From assembly GCF_030020805.1 (NCBI RefSeq), contig NZ_CP125098.1, positions 7,324,501 through 7,388,500 on the forward strand: a stretch of DNA of 64,000 nucleotides. The letters are read 5' to 3'. This DNA is from Paenibacillus sp. RC67 (GTDB lineage Bacteria > Bacillota > Bacilli > Paenibacillales > NBRC-103111). Made by a program: the position numbers and the translations under genes. The stretch's first letter is position 1. Each line of letters starts with the position of its first letter. Shown here piece by piece: positions 34,735 through 43,421 of the stretch. The notes below the pieces were generated by a model. The model saw only the letters and a program-made list of their open reading frames with translations. It had not been told where the DNA came from and did no database searches.

Positions 34735-35226
34735 ATGAATAAAGGCGCTTTTCTCATAGTATTCCTGGGACTGATGCTAGTTTATGTTACAGGCTGCAGC
34801 AAGCAAATAAGCGGTGATGAGCTTACAGCAGAGCAGTATGTGAAATCGCAGGGATACGCGGTCACTGCTCGTGGAGGCCCTATTTACAGCTATCAGCTGG
34901 ACAAAAGCAAACTGTACGGCAGCCCCGATTCGACACCCTACATGCAAATGTGGGGAGTTCAAGCAGAGGAACCTGACCGCTATTTCGGGCAGCAAATTAC
35001 AATCTACCGTTTTACCGTCAAGCAGCATCCCCTTGAACGCATTTATAAGAAAAAAACGAATGTATTTATTATGATGACAGGAAGCCGTATCATTGGAGGG
35101 TACTCATTTCCCGATGCCGAAGTGGCAGGATCTGTCTACTCGTTGGATGGCAGAACACTGGAGGAAGTCACAGGGATGAACTTTCAGGATTGGATGGCCA
35201 TGTGGAAAAAGAAATATTCCAATTGA
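34735..35226 (+). CDS. Small lipoprotein of unknown function
   Basis: A 163-residue protein with a lipoprotein signal peptide (FLIVFLGLMLVYVTGC; the Cys at about residue 21 is the lipidation site). The mature part starts SKQISGDELTAEQYVKSQGYAV, a pattern seen in several Bacillales lipoproteins, and continues with strand-rich sequence around YGQQ-like and GGYSFPDAEV segments; it ends with DWMAMWKKKY. No enzyme motif is seen. The ATG at 34735 follows AAAGGGGAG. It is flanked by terminators and so is transcribed alone. Confidence 0.72.
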   Translation: MNKGAFLIVFLGLMLVYVTGCSKQISGDELTAEQYVKSQGYAVTARGGPIYSYQLDKSKLYGSPDSTPYMQMWGVQAEEPDRYFGQQITIYRFTVKQHPLERIYKKKTNVFIMMTGSRIIGGYSFPDAEVAGSVYSLDGRTLEEVTGMNFQDWMAMWKKKYSN

Positions 35227-35264
35227 ATTCTTCTGACATTGGGTCAGCTATATAACCGGAAAAA

Positions 35265-35320
35265 GAGGGCCTCGAAGCGTTGTTCCGCCTCAGGAACAAC
35301 GCTTCGAGGCCCTCACTTTA
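35265..35320. terminator. Strong bidirectional terminator
   Basis: A perfect stem of about 21 bp (AGGGCCTCGAAGCGTTGTTC and its complement) with a 6-nt loop GCCTCA lies between the convergent lipoprotein and isomerase genes. Confidence 0.88.
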
Positions 35321-35358
35321 TTTGGTCGTTCCTTTTTACTCCTTAGACTGCGGTTCTT

Positions 35359-36216
35359 CTATACCTCGTCCCATAATCTTCGAACCGTCTCCAGGCCCAG
35401 CTTTGAGCCTGTATAGCAGTCCTCCATACCTTCGAATTCCACCGAGATATAGCCATCATAGCCGGAATACTTCACGATGCTAATGACCTGACGCATATCA
35501 ATATCGCCGTGACCGACGATCGCACCGCGCAGATGATTGCCGCTTGCAGTCGGGAACCATCCCGTCCCTGGATTCAGATGAGCTGGGCGAAGATAGAAAT
35601 CTTTGACATGAACCATGGACGCAAAGGAAATGTTTTTCTTCACAGCGGCAACGGAGTTTTCATCTGCACACATAAAGTTACCTATATCCAGCGTTGTCCG
35701 GAAATTCGGACGATCCACGGCATGAATCAGCGCCTGCACCCTATCGCTCGCCTGAATGTAGTAGCCATGGTTCTCTACACTTGTCACAATATCGTATTGC
35801 GACGCGTAATCAGCAATTTGTCGGCATGCGGATGCAAGCAGCTCCAAATCCTCCTGGAACCGGATCATGGAGGTATCCTTGCGGGACGCTACGTCATGGC
35901 GCATCCGTTTGACTCCGAGCCCATGCGCAATATCGACCTCGCGTTTAACTCGCTCAATCTCCGCTTCGTATTGCTCACGAGATTCCGTAATGAAGTTCGC
36001 TCCTATCGCGTAATTGGATACTTCAATTCCCGCGGCTGCCGCCTTATTCCGTATCGCATCGATCAACTCCGGATTCTCCGTCAGATTGAAGCCGATAGGC
36101 ACAATTTCTACATGCTCTCCGCCGTTCTCAGCGATCCAGTCGATAGCTCCAAGGATATCTAGTTCTTGAGATCTAATGGCGCGTACCAAGCTATATGAGC
36201 TTAATCCAAGCTTCAT
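35359..36216 (-). CDS. Sugar phosphate isomerase/epimerase (xylose-isomerase-like TIM barrel)
   Basis: A 285-residue member of the AP-endonuclease-2/IolE-IolI fold. It shows KLGLSSYSLVRAI at the start, GGEHVEIVPI on strand 2, VENHGYY and TTLDIGNF (metal-binding Glu and Asp), MVHVKDFYL and a final GYDGYISVEFEG with the metal-binding Glu. Such enzymes isomerise or epimerise sugars or inositols. It lies 22 bp downstream of a Gfo/Idh/MocA dehydrogenase, and the two probably act in one sugar or inositol-like route. The ATG at 36216 follows GGGGAGGAGAG. Confidence 0.85.
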   Translation of the reverse strand: MKLGLSSYSLVRAIRSQELDILGAIDWIAENGGEHVEIVPIGFNLTENPELIDAIRNKAAAAGIEVSNYAIGANFITESREQYEAEIERVKREVDIAHGLGVKRMRHDVASRKDTSMIRFQEDLELLASACRQIADYASQYDIVTSVENHGYYIQASDRVQALIHAVDRPNFRTTLDIGNFMCADENSVAAVKKNISFASMVHVKDFYLRPAHLNPGTGWFPTASGNHLRGAIVGHGDIDMRQVISIVKYSGYDGYISVEFEGMEDCYTGSKLGLETVRRLWDEV

Positions 36217-36238
36217 GAGTGACTCTCCTCCCCTTTTG

Positions 36239-37309
36239 TTATTCGTAGCGAACTTCGCGGCCGGTTTCAGCCGATTCGTAAATGCCGCACAATATTTTCA
36301 TCAATTCCACGCCATCCTCCACAGGACTGATCGGCTCGACACCTGTCGTGCAGCTTTCGATGAAACAGCGAATTTCATTCTGGAACGCAGCCGTAACATT
36401 CAATCCTTTTTGATCGGTTTGCGGCGTGATGTTCAGGATCGTATCATGCTTCTCGGAGATGAGCGCCAAGGCAGGCTCCAGTTCCAAACCACCCTTTTCA
36501 CCGAACAGCTTGACTACCGTTTCATCCTGCTTGGCATGCAGCGTGAAGCTGACATCAACCATCAAGGAAGCGCCGTTGTCAAAGCGTACAAGCGCATTAG
36601 CCATATCCTCGACGGAATTTTGGCTCGCATCATAATCCGCTGCTTTATAGAACGACAAGTTTTTCACGTTGCCGCGATTTCCAAGTTTTTTGTAGGTATT
36701 GCCTGTAACGGAGACGACCTTCGGGCGCCCCATCAAGTACCAGCAAATATCAATGACATGGACTCCGATATCAATCAGCGGCCCGCCGCCAGAACGTGAT
36801 TTGTCTGCGAACCATCCTCCCGGATTGCCCAAACGGCGAATGCAGGAAGCTTTTGCATAATAAATATCGCCGAATTCGCCATTTTCCACGAACCGCTTCA
36901 CCAATTGCGCATTAGCATCATAGCGGCGGACAAAGCCGACCTGAAGCACCTTGCCTGAATCGCGAACCGCCTGCTGCACTTGAAGCGCTTCCTCCACTGT
37001 GCGGCACAAGGGCTTTTCTACTAATACATGCTTGCCTGCCTTCAACGCTGCGATGCTTATCTCTGCATGAGTGTTATTCCAGGTGCAGATGCTAACAGCA
37101 TCGATAGACGGATTTGCGAGCAATTCATGATAATCTTCATATATTTGCGACGCACCGTATTTGTCCGCCTTCTCCTGTGCTCTTGCCCGGTTCAAATCAC
37201 ATACAGCGGCAATCTGCACGGCCTCGCCCAGCTTTTGATACGCCTGAAAATGCAAATCCGAGATAGACCCTGCTCCGATAATTCCTATGTTCAGCTTGTT
37301 CAATTTCAA
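36239..37309 (-). CDS. Gfo/Idh/MocA-family oxidoreductase
   Basis: A 356-residue NAD(P)-dependent dehydrogenase. It shows IGIIGAGSISDLH near the N-terminus (nucleotide binding), HVLVEKPLCRT (the EKP motif), and GGPLIDIGVHVIDICWYLMG with the catalytic Asp and His. It is the first gene of a two-gene operon with the isomerase and is divergent from an AraC regulator. It probably oxidises a sugar or cyclitol. The TTG at 37309 (or 37303) is the start, after GGGAGGACGG; no ATG is suitably placed. Confidence 0.88.
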   Translation of the reverse strand: MKLNKLNIGIIGAGSISDLHFQAYQKLGEAVQIAAVCDLNRARAQEKADKYGASQIYEDYHELLANPSIDAVSICTWNNTHAEISIAALKAGKHVLVEKPLCRTVEEALQVQQAVRDSGKVLQVGFVRRYDANAQLVKRFVENGEFGDIYYAKASCIRRLGNPGGWFADKSRSGGGPLIDIGVHVIDICWYLMGRPKVVSVTGNTYKKLGNRGNVKNLSFYKAADYDASQNSVEDMANALVRFDNGASLMVDVSFTLHAKQDETVVKLFGEKGGLELEPALALISEKHDTILNITPQTDQKGLNVTAAFQNEIRCFIESCTTGVEPISPVEDGVELMKILCGIYESAETGREVRYE

Positions 37310-37404
37310 TCCGTCCTCCCTTAAGTCGGTTTGATCGTTGAGCTATTGTTCAATGCACTATATACTCAAATTATCACGTATCCGGCAAAGAAGGAATGTA
37401 TGCC

Positions 37405-38253
37405 ATGATCAGTTACATGGACTATAAGATCAGTCGACAACCTATTCGTATTGTGGATTTAATGGTGGATAAAAGCATCCTGAAGGTACAATCGCTTCGG
37501 GTGATCAACGTCGGTCACATTCCTGCGCGAATCCATTACCGGAGCCAAGCGAAGTTCACCCACTGGGCGATCGTGTATATTTCCGGAGGCTCAGGGACTT
37601 ACCAAGTGAATGACGGAGAGAAGCAGAAGGTGAAACAGGGCAGCTTTTTCCTGTTATATCCCGGTGCGGTGTTTCATTACGGTCCCGGAGAGAACGAGCA
37701 CTGGGACGAGCATTACTTCACGATTGAAGGGCCGCGCATTCAAGAGTGGGTTGATTCCGGGCTCATTGAGCTTGCCAAGGTCAAGCAGACCGAAGAAGAG
37801 CAGTTGACGCGGATCAATCGCATTTTCATGCTGATGGAAAGCGGAACTCCTAGCAATATAGATAGAGCCGCTCTGGCAGTCGAAGCTATGCTGCTTGAGT
37901 TCGTGCTAAGCTCAGAGCCTGTGCCAAAAACGACCAAAGTAGAAAATGCGCTCGGACTCATTGAAGCCATAGCCGACTATATGTATCGGCCCTTCGATCC
38001 ACGGCAGCTATGCGAGCAGCATCATATTTCGTTCCCGACGCTCCGACGTACCATTAGCAAATATACAGGCTATCCCCTGAACGAATATGTCCATCGCCTG
38101 AAAATGGCCGAGGCCAAAAACATTCTTCTAAACACAGATCAATCGCTAAAGGAAATCGCATCCTCCTTGGGCTATCAGGACGTATTTTATTTCTCACGGC
38201 TGTTCAAAAAAATCGTCGGTGTTTCTCCAAAAATATTCCGCACCACGATGTAA
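37405..38253 (+). CDS. AraC-family regulator with cupin-like sensor
   Basis: A 282-residue regulator. The N-terminal half is a cupin-like AraC ligand-binding domain (THWAIVYISGGSGTYQVNDGE...GSFFLLYPGAVFHYGPG). The C-terminal hundred residues are two helix-turn-helix units, the second ending in SLGYQDVFYFSRLFKKIVGVSPKIFR, the AraC signature. It is divergent from the oxidoreductase/isomerase operon and likely activates it in response to its sugar. The ATG at 37405 is preferred over 37396, which abuts the AAGGA site. Confidence 0.87.
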   Translation: MISYMDYKISRQPIRIVDLMVDKSILKVQSLRVINVGHIPARIHYRSQAKFTHWAIVYISGGSGTYQVNDGEKQKVKQGSFFLLYPGAVFHYGPGENEHWDEHYFTIEGPRIQEWVDSGLIELAKVKQTEEEQLTRINRIFMLMESGTPSNIDRAALAVEAMLLEFVLSSEPVPKTTKVENALGLIEAIADYMYRPFDPRQLCEQHHISFPTLRRTISKYTGYPLNEYVHRLKMAEAKNILLNTDQSLKEIASSLGYQDVFYFSRLFKKIVGVSPKIFRTTM

Positions 38254-38305
38254 CCTTGGATGACAGGCCCTACGTGAAATATTTTGATCTACTAAACGAG
38301 TTGCA

Positions 38306-38355
38306 AAAAACGTCTACCGCTTCTTCATCTACAGAAGAGCCGTGGACGTTTTTTT
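38306..38355 (+). terminator. Terminator after the AraC-family gene
   Basis: AAAACGTCTACCGCTTCT pairs with AGAAGAGCCGTGGACGTTTT, followed by T run. Confidence 0.75.
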
Positions 38356-38437
38356 CATGTTCTTGCTAAAAATGGCGCATGCTAATCTCATCTGCGTTAA
38401 AATGGGTTGCTATATTCGACAATTTGGTCATTTGTCA

Positions 38438-38467
38438 TTGACAAAATCACCCTATGTAGAATACTAT
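38438..38467 (+). promoter_or_regulatory. Promoter of the metal-efflux operon
   Basis: TTGACA (38438-38443) and TACTAT (38462-38467) with an 18-bp spacer. The operator overlaps the expected start of transcription. Confidence 0.6.
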
Positions 38468-38491
38468 ATGAACATATACTCATATATTCAT
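38468..38491 (+). promoter_or_regulatory. ArsR/SmtB-type operator
   Basis: ATGAACATATACTCATATATTCAT has the TGAACA...CTCA..ATATTCA layout of SmtB/CzrA-family operators. It lies directly downstream of the -10, so binding of apo-repressor would block transcription. Confidence 0.6.
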
Positions 38492-38516
38492 ACGCTCATT
38501 TATGGAGGTACATTTT

Positions 38517-38849
38517 ATGGAGTCATTCGACCGTCCTCAAGGTCCGGATGTTACAGTCCGGTCTTTGGATGAAGAAACCTTATTTATGGTGTCTCAAACA
38601 TTCAAAGCCTTATCCGATACAACTCGAATTCGCATCTTATATTTACTCTCACAAAAGGAATGCTCGGTCAATGAAATTGCCGACGAGCTCTCACTCCTGC
38701 AATCGACCGTATCGCATCAGCTTCGCTTTTTGAAAAATTTGCGTTTGGTCAAGTTCAGAAGAGCCGGTACTACATTATATTATTCTCACGACGACGAACA
38801 CGTGATGGATCTGCTAAGCGAAGCGATACACCACGCCAATCACGATTAG
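38517..38849 (+). CDS. CzrA/SmtB-like zinc-responsive ArsR repressor
   Basis: A 110-residue winged-helix repressor. The recognition helix region is CSVNEIADELSLLQSTVSHQLRFLKNLRLV. The C-terminal helix carries the alpha-5 zinc site: Asp and His in DDEHV and two His at +11 and +14 (the second His of AIHH and the one in ANHD), the same spacing as CzrA and SmtB. It lacks the ELCVCD alpha-3 site of CadC, so zinc or cobalt sensing is favoured. The ATG at 38517 follows TGGAGG. It precedes the P-type ATPase and should repress the pair. Confidence 0.88.
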   Translation: MESFDRPQGPDVTVRSLDEETLFMVSQTFKALSDTTRIRILYLLSQKECSVNEIADELSLLQSTVSHQLRFLKNLRLVKFRRAGTTLYYSHDDEHVMDLLSEAIHHANHD

Positions 38850-38912
38850 CCTGATTCTCGATGCCGGGACGCACGAGCAGACCGGAGATAAGTGTGAAAT
38901 GAGGGGAAAACC

Positions 38913-41285
38913 ATGCTGGAATACAGAGTAAAAGGTTTAAGTTGCGCGAACTGTACCCGAGAAATGGAGGAGCAAATCCAACGGCTTGAGCACGGGAAAA
39001 ATGCAACGCTCAATTACAATAGCGGCAAATTGAAGCTAGATCCTAATGTAGCATTGCCTGAAGTGCAAAAAATATTGCGGTCTGATGGAGCATTCATTGA
39101 TTCATTGGCTCCGCGTTCCATTAAGGCAGGAGCAGCTGGCAAAGTTACTCAGCGGGTCCGCAGCAGCAACCTCGCTATGGAAGAGAGCAGCGAACAGGTT
39201 AGCGCGGCAGTTGAACATGATGTTGCCGATTGCTGCGGAACAGACCATCATCATTCCCGTCCATCTTCCGGATCTGCGGGTGGAGATTCATCCGGCCTTG
39301 CGGTTCGGCAGGACGGCAAGGCTAGCGCAGCTCATGGAAACCATCATGCTCACTCCCATACTGATACTCACGGAAACGGACATACTCACGATCATGAAGG
39401 ACATGATCATTCCCATTCCCACGGCGGAGCTTCAATGATCAAGCAGTTGGTCATTGCCGCAGTGATGTACGGAGCAGCACTGCTGCTCGAAGGCCGTGTA
39501 CCGGGCTTTATAGGCATTATTCTATACCTTGCCGCTATCGTATTAAGCGGATATGGCACCTTCATCAAAGGCTTGAAGCGTTTGGTCCGGCTTCGTTTCA
39601 ATATGGATACGTTGATGACGATTGCTCTTATCGGGGCCGTCAGTATCGGAGAATGGAAAGAAGCGACGATGGTCGCCATCTTGTTCGGAATTAACGAGCT
39701 GCTGGAAGGCATCGGGATGGAAAAAGCGCGGCGCTCGATGGAAACCCTGCTGCAAGTAGCTCCTAAACAAGCGGTACTGATTCAGGACGGCAAAGAAACC
39801 CTCGTCCCGATTGAAACGCTGGAAGTAGGAGACACCGTGCTTGTCCGTGCGGGAGAAAAGATTCCTTCGGATGGTCGAGTCTTCGAAGGAACGAGCTCCG
39901 TGAATGAAGCTGCGATCACTGGAGAATCACTGCCTTTAGAAAAAATGCCTGGTGATCGTGTATTTGGCGGCAGCATTAACCACGACGGCGTGCTGCGCGT
40001 TCAAATAGAGAAAGCCTACGAGGACTCGTCGCTGGCCCGCATCCTGCATTTGGTGCAGGAAGCTCAGGAGACCAAGACGCCGACGGAATTGTTCATTAAT
40101 CGTTTTGCCAAATATTATACACCTGCTATTATGATTATCGCCCTGATTGTCGCTGTCTTCCCTCCGCTTTTCCTGCAAGGAGACTGGAAGGAATGGCTGT
40201 ATCAAGGACTTGCCGTACTCATCGTCGGCTGCCCTTGCGCTCTCATTCTTGCTTCGCCTATTGCGATTGTTGCCGGGATTACCCGCAACGCCCGGCATGG
40301 CATTCTCGTCAAAGGCGGCGTTTTCTTAGAGCAGCTTGGTCGTATCGATACTCTGGCATTTGATAAAACAGGAACATTAACCCTGGGAGAGCCGCATGTG
40401 GAGCAAACGGTTGTGTATGATACCGATGAGCAGCGCTTTTACCGGGTGGCGGCCAGCATCGAGCAGTCTTCCACTCATCCGCTGGCTAAAGCCATCTTAC
40501 GCGAAACCGCTAAGCGGGGCATTCAAGCGGAGCAGCCTGAAGAGGTAGTCGCCGCTTCCGGCATAGGGATTCGCGCTGTGCTTGGCGGCAAGCGCTACTC
40601 TCTAGGCAACGAGGCCAGTGTCAACCACCTCATCTTGCCGGAAGCCGTGCAGCAGGACATTGCCCGCTTCAAAGCGAGCGGCCTTACTCTCGTTCTTGTT
40701 GCTGACCATGAAGCAGTGCTCGGATTGTTCGGCATCGCCGACGAGATTCGTCCGGAGAGCGCTAGCGTTATCGCAGCGCTGCACCGCCGCGGCATCCGCC
40801 GCACGGTCATGCTGACGGGTGACAATCCGCAAACGGCAGAGAAAGTCGCACGGGCCGTCGGCGTCACCTCCTTCTACGGAGGCCTGCTGCCTGAGGATAA
40901 AGTCGAGAAAATACGCGAGCTTGGACGTGGAGGGCGGGTCGCCATGGTTGGCGACGGGATCAACGATGCTCCCGCTCTCGCCACAGCTGAGCTAGGGATT
41001 GCTATGGGCAAAGGCACGGACAGTGCCATTGAAACGGCGGATATCGTGCTCATGCAGGATCATCTCGGCAAGCTGCCTGATGCGATAGCTATCGCTCGCA
41101 GCACGAACCGGATCATCGCTATCAATATTACGATAGCCATGGGGCTTAAGCTGGCAGCACTGCTGCTTACGATTCCCGGAATGCTCACCCTTTGGTTCGC
41201 TATTTTATCCGATATGGGAGCTACTATTATTATAAGCTTGCTCAGTCTTACAATGCTAATTGAACGCAAGACATCGACAGACTGA
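38913..41285 (+). CDS. Zn(II)/Cd(II)/Co(II)-translocating P-type ATPase
   Basis: A 790-residue P1B-type ATPase. It starts with a heavy-metal-associated domain (GLSCANCTREME, residues 8-19), then a His-rich linker of about 45 residues (HHAHSHTDTH, HDHEGHDHSHSH), six to eight membrane segments, the actuator motif TGES, the membrane CPC in VGCPCALILASP, the phosphorylation motif DKTGTLT, the HP in STHPLAK, and GDGINDAP. The CPC with DMG in the last helices (LSDMGAT) marks the Zn/Cd/Co (ZntA/CadA) group. It pumps divalent metals out of the cell. It lies 63 bp after the CzrA-like gene. Confidence 0.93.
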   Translation: MLEYRVKGLSCANCTREMEEQIQRLEHGKNATLNYNSGKLKLDPNVALPEVQKILRSDGAFIDSLAPRSIKAGAAGKVTQRVRSSNLAMEESSEQVSAAVEHDVADCCGTDHHHSRPSSGSAGGDSSGLAVRQDGKASAAHGNHHAHSHTDTHGNGHTHDHEGHDHSHSHGGASMIKQLVIAAVMYGAALLLEGRVPGFIGIILYLAAIVLSGYGTFIKGLKRLVRLRFNMDTLMTIALIGAVSIGEWKEATMVAILFGINELLEGIGMEKARRSMETLLQVAPKQAVLIQDGKETLVPIETLEVGDTVLVRAGEKIPSDGRVFEGTSSVNEAAITGESLPLEKMPGDRVFGGSINHDGVLRVQIEKAYEDSSLARILHLVQEAQETKTPTELFINRFAKYYTPAIMIIALIVAVFPPLFLQGDWKEWLYQGLAVLIVGCPCALILASPIAIVAGITRNARHGILVKGGVFLEQLGRIDTLAFDKTGTLTLGEPHVEQTVVYDTDEQRFYRVAASIEQSSTHPLAKAILRETAKRGIQAEQPEEVVAASGIGIRAVLGGKRYSLGNEASVNHLILPEAVQQDIARFKASGLTLVLVADHEAVLGLFGIADEIRPESASVIAALHRRGIRRTVMLTGDNPQTAEKVARAVGVTSFYGGLLPEDKVEKIRELGRGGRVAMVGDGINDAPALATAELGIAMGKGTDSAIETADIVLMQDHLGKLPDAIAIARSTNRIIAINITIAMGLKLAALLLTIPGMLTLWFAILSDMGATIIISLLSLTMLIERKTSTD

Positions 41286-41301
41286 TTGCCTTTCCATCTA
41301 G

Positions 41302-41334
41302 GGTACCCCTTGCCTTCCCGGCAAGGGGTATTTG
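41302..41334 (+). terminator. Terminator of the metal-efflux operon
   Basis: TACCCCTTGCC-TTCCC-GGCAAGGGGTA with a short T-rich tail. Confidence 0.65.
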
Positions 41335-41448
41335 TGCTAACAAGAGAACCCCTCGGGACAGAATATCGCAATTGTTTACCTATTCACCCATACCATCTCT
41401 TCCTTTAGATACTAAACTGTTATCAGATTCTAAGGGAGGTGTCTGAGC

Positions 41449-42030
41449 TTGGCAGTAAGATCTACCCGCACGCTGCTTTGCGAAAGCTTGCAGCAGCAAA
41501 AAAGACAAACGCGAACAGTAAAAGCGCTGCTTCAACAGCAGGAAGCAACGACGCAAGCCATCACTGGAACAAAGACGGATCTTGTTAACGGAATTGCACA
41601 GCTTATAGGACAGGTACAAGCCAATCAGCAGGAAACACCTCGCACGATTGCACAGCTTGAGCCACTGCAGGCTAAGCTGGTTCAGGAAACGGATCAGATC
41701 GGGGTACAGATTCAGGATAATCATGCGCAAACTTCCCAGACACTTGAGCGGCTGGCCCAAACCCAGACAGCTCTGGGAGAGACAGCCCAGCATATTCAAT
41801 TGCAGATGACGTCGAATCAATTGCAGACCCAGCAAATTCTTGGAGAAATAACCCAAACTCAAAAAGCACTCATCGTAGTGGCCGATTCCATCCGGCAGCA
41901 GGTACAGGCCAATCAACAGCAAACCGAACAAACCTTAGGACAAATCTCTCAAATGCTGCAGCAGCAGCTAACTGTCCTTACCCAAATCGTACAAAATACG
42001 ACTCCCCCCAACATGGAAGGAAACAATTAG
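41449..42030 (+). CDS. Gln-rich coiled-coil protein with 32-residue repeats
   Basis: A 193-residue protein without signal peptide or membrane helix. Residues 52-83, 84-115, 116-147 and 148-179 are four 32-residue repeats; a looser fifth copy covers 20-51. The consensus is I-x-x-Q-(V/I)-Q-x-N-Q-x-Q-T-x-Q-T-L with regularly spaced Leu/Ile, so an extended amphipathic coiled coil is likely. Gln and Thr dominate and there are almost no aromatic residues. The start is a TTG at 41449 with GGGAGGTG upstream. No family is recognised; a structural or scaffold role is the only reasonable guess. Confidence 0.68.
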   Translation: MAVRSTRTLLCESLQQQKRQTRTVKALLQQQEATTQAITGTKTDLVNGIAQLIGQVQANQQETPRTIAQLEPLQAKLVQETDQIGVQIQDNHAQTSQTLERLAQTQTALGETAQHIQLQMTSNQLQTQQILGEITQTQKALIVVADSIRQQVQANQQQTEQTLGQISQMLQQQLTVLTQIVQNTTPPNMEGNN

Positions 42031-42197
42031 AGTCCACTCATCTCCGTCATATTGTTTGTTCTCAACTCTCGATAGAAGGAGCGGCAGCCAGTCTCCGCTC
42101 CCATTCGCACCAACCATAAGTATTTCTTTTCCTATATGGGCAGCAAATCCATAATATGGTACGATGGGTATAGTTCACTAATAAGGGAGTGAATCCC

Positions 42198-42836
42198 ATG
42201 GCCATACATCCTCTACTTCTTGATATACAACAATCTATGACGTTTTCGGGTCACCTGGAAACGGATGTGAATCGCCTGCTTCATTTGCACCATTGCCCCA
42301 AAACCGCCGAGCATAGCTTTCGAGTGGGCTGTGAAGCAGAACGTCTTGCTGCCCGATTTGGCGGTGATCCGGATGCTGCCAGGTATGCAGGACTTCTTCA
42401 TGATATTAGCGCGATCTTCCCAAACAGCGAAAGAATCCGCACAGCCGAAGCGCTCGGAATCGACATTTTACCCGAAGAAGCTGCTTTTCCCATGATCATT
42501 CACCAAAAAATTTCCCGTGTTATCACCAAGGACATTTTTCAAATTCAGGATCAAACGATATTGGATGCTATAGAATGCCATACAACTTTGAAAGCGAATC
42601 CGACCCAAATGGACTTAATTATATTCGTTGCAGATAAAATCGAATGGGATCAGCCAGGGAAGCCTCCTTATTTGGACGAGCTGCTCTCTGAGCTGGACTA
42701 CTCTCTTGAACGGGGTGCCTTTGTTTATATCGAATACTTATGGAATCAGCGGGATCGATTAAAGATCATTCATCCTTGGCTTGCCGATGCATATGAGTAC
42801 TTACATCCGATATGCTCGAAAATAAAAAATCCATAG
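42198..42836 (+). CDS. HD-domain phosphohydrolase, YqeK-like
   Basis: A 212-residue HD-domain hydrolase. The metal ligands are TAEHSFRVG (His), YAGLLHDISA (the HD pair) and IIHQKISR...AIECHTT and FVADKIEW (His and Asp), in the order seen in YqeK, the class II symmetrical Ap4A hydrolase. It is somewhat longer than YqeK (about 186). Ap4A breakdown is likely but a broader nucleotidase is possible. The ATG at 42198 follows AAGGGAGTG. It begins a run of four same-strand genes with short gaps. Confidence 0.72.
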   Translation: MAIHPLLLDIQQSMTFSGHLETDVNRLLHLHHCPKTAEHSFRVGCEAERLAARFGGDPDAARYAGLLHDISAIFPNSERIRTAEALGIDILPEEAAFPMIIHQKISRVITKDIFQIQDQTILDAIECHTTLKANPTQMDLIIFVADKIEWDQPGKPPYLDELLSELDYSLERGAFVYIEYLWNQRDRLKIIHPWLADAYEYLHPICSKIKNP

Positions 42837-42854
42837 AAACGGAGAACCCTGACG

Positions 42855-43379
42855 ATGAATAAAGTGGTTGTTATAGGCTCCGGTGGTGCAGGTAAATCAA
42901 CATTTTCAAGACAGTTGGGCGAACGGACCGGACTTCCCGTCCATCATCTGGATGCTCTGAACTGGCGACCTGGGTGGGAGCCAACGCCAAAGGATGAATG
43001 GGATGCTCTAATGAGGCAATTGGTAGGAAAGGAAACGTGGATCATTGATGGCAATTACGGAAGAACGATGGATGTACGATTGGCCGCGGCGGACACGATT
43101 ATTTTTCTCGATATGCCACGGCATCTGTGCATTTACCGTATCATCAAGAGAAGAATTATGTTCCATAACAAAACACGACCCGATCTAACCCCAGGCTGTC
43201 CCGAGCATTTGGACTTGAAATTCGTCAAGTGGGTCTGGAGCTATCGAAGCGTTAGCCGCCCCGCATTGCTGCAAAAGCTAAGCGAACTAAACAGTCAAAA
43301 GACGATCTACATTCTGCGATCTCCCCGTGAAGTCCAGCAGTTTCTCGATCAGCTTCCCGTGGCGAAATCCACCATTTAA
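42855..43379 (+). CDS. P-loop kinase-like ATPase (DNA topology modulation/FlaR-like family)
   Basis: A 174-residue P-loop protein. Walker A is VVIGSGGAGKSTFSRQLG at residues 5-22, followed by HHLDALNWRPGW (substrate-lid region), WIIDGNYGRTMDVRL and TIIFLDMPR (Walker-B-like). This layout matches small adenylate-kinase-like proteins annotated as topology modulation proteins; the substrate is unknown. It lies 19 bp after the YqeK-like gene. Confidence 0.82.
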   Translation: MNKVVVIGSGGAGKSTFSRQLGERTGLPVHHLDALNWRPGWEPTPKDEWDALMRQLVGKETWIIDGNYGRTMDVRLAAADTIIFLDMPRHLCIYRIIKRRIMFHNKTRPDLTPGCPEHLDLKFVKWVWSYRSVSRPALLQKLSELNSQKTIYILRSPREVQQFLDQLPVAKSTI

Positions 43380-43421
43380 CCTCCACTGTTCAAATTCACA
43401 AAAAGAGGGAGCTCAACAGCT

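Noticed and set aside
35509..36162. 217-codon plus-strand frame opposite the sugar isomerase
   Set aside because: Antisense shadow of a gene with clear TIM-barrel motifs; no ribosome site.
36176..36799. 207-codon plus-strand frame opposite the oxidoreductase
   Set aside because: Antisense shadow; the minus strand has nucleotide-binding and EKP motifs.
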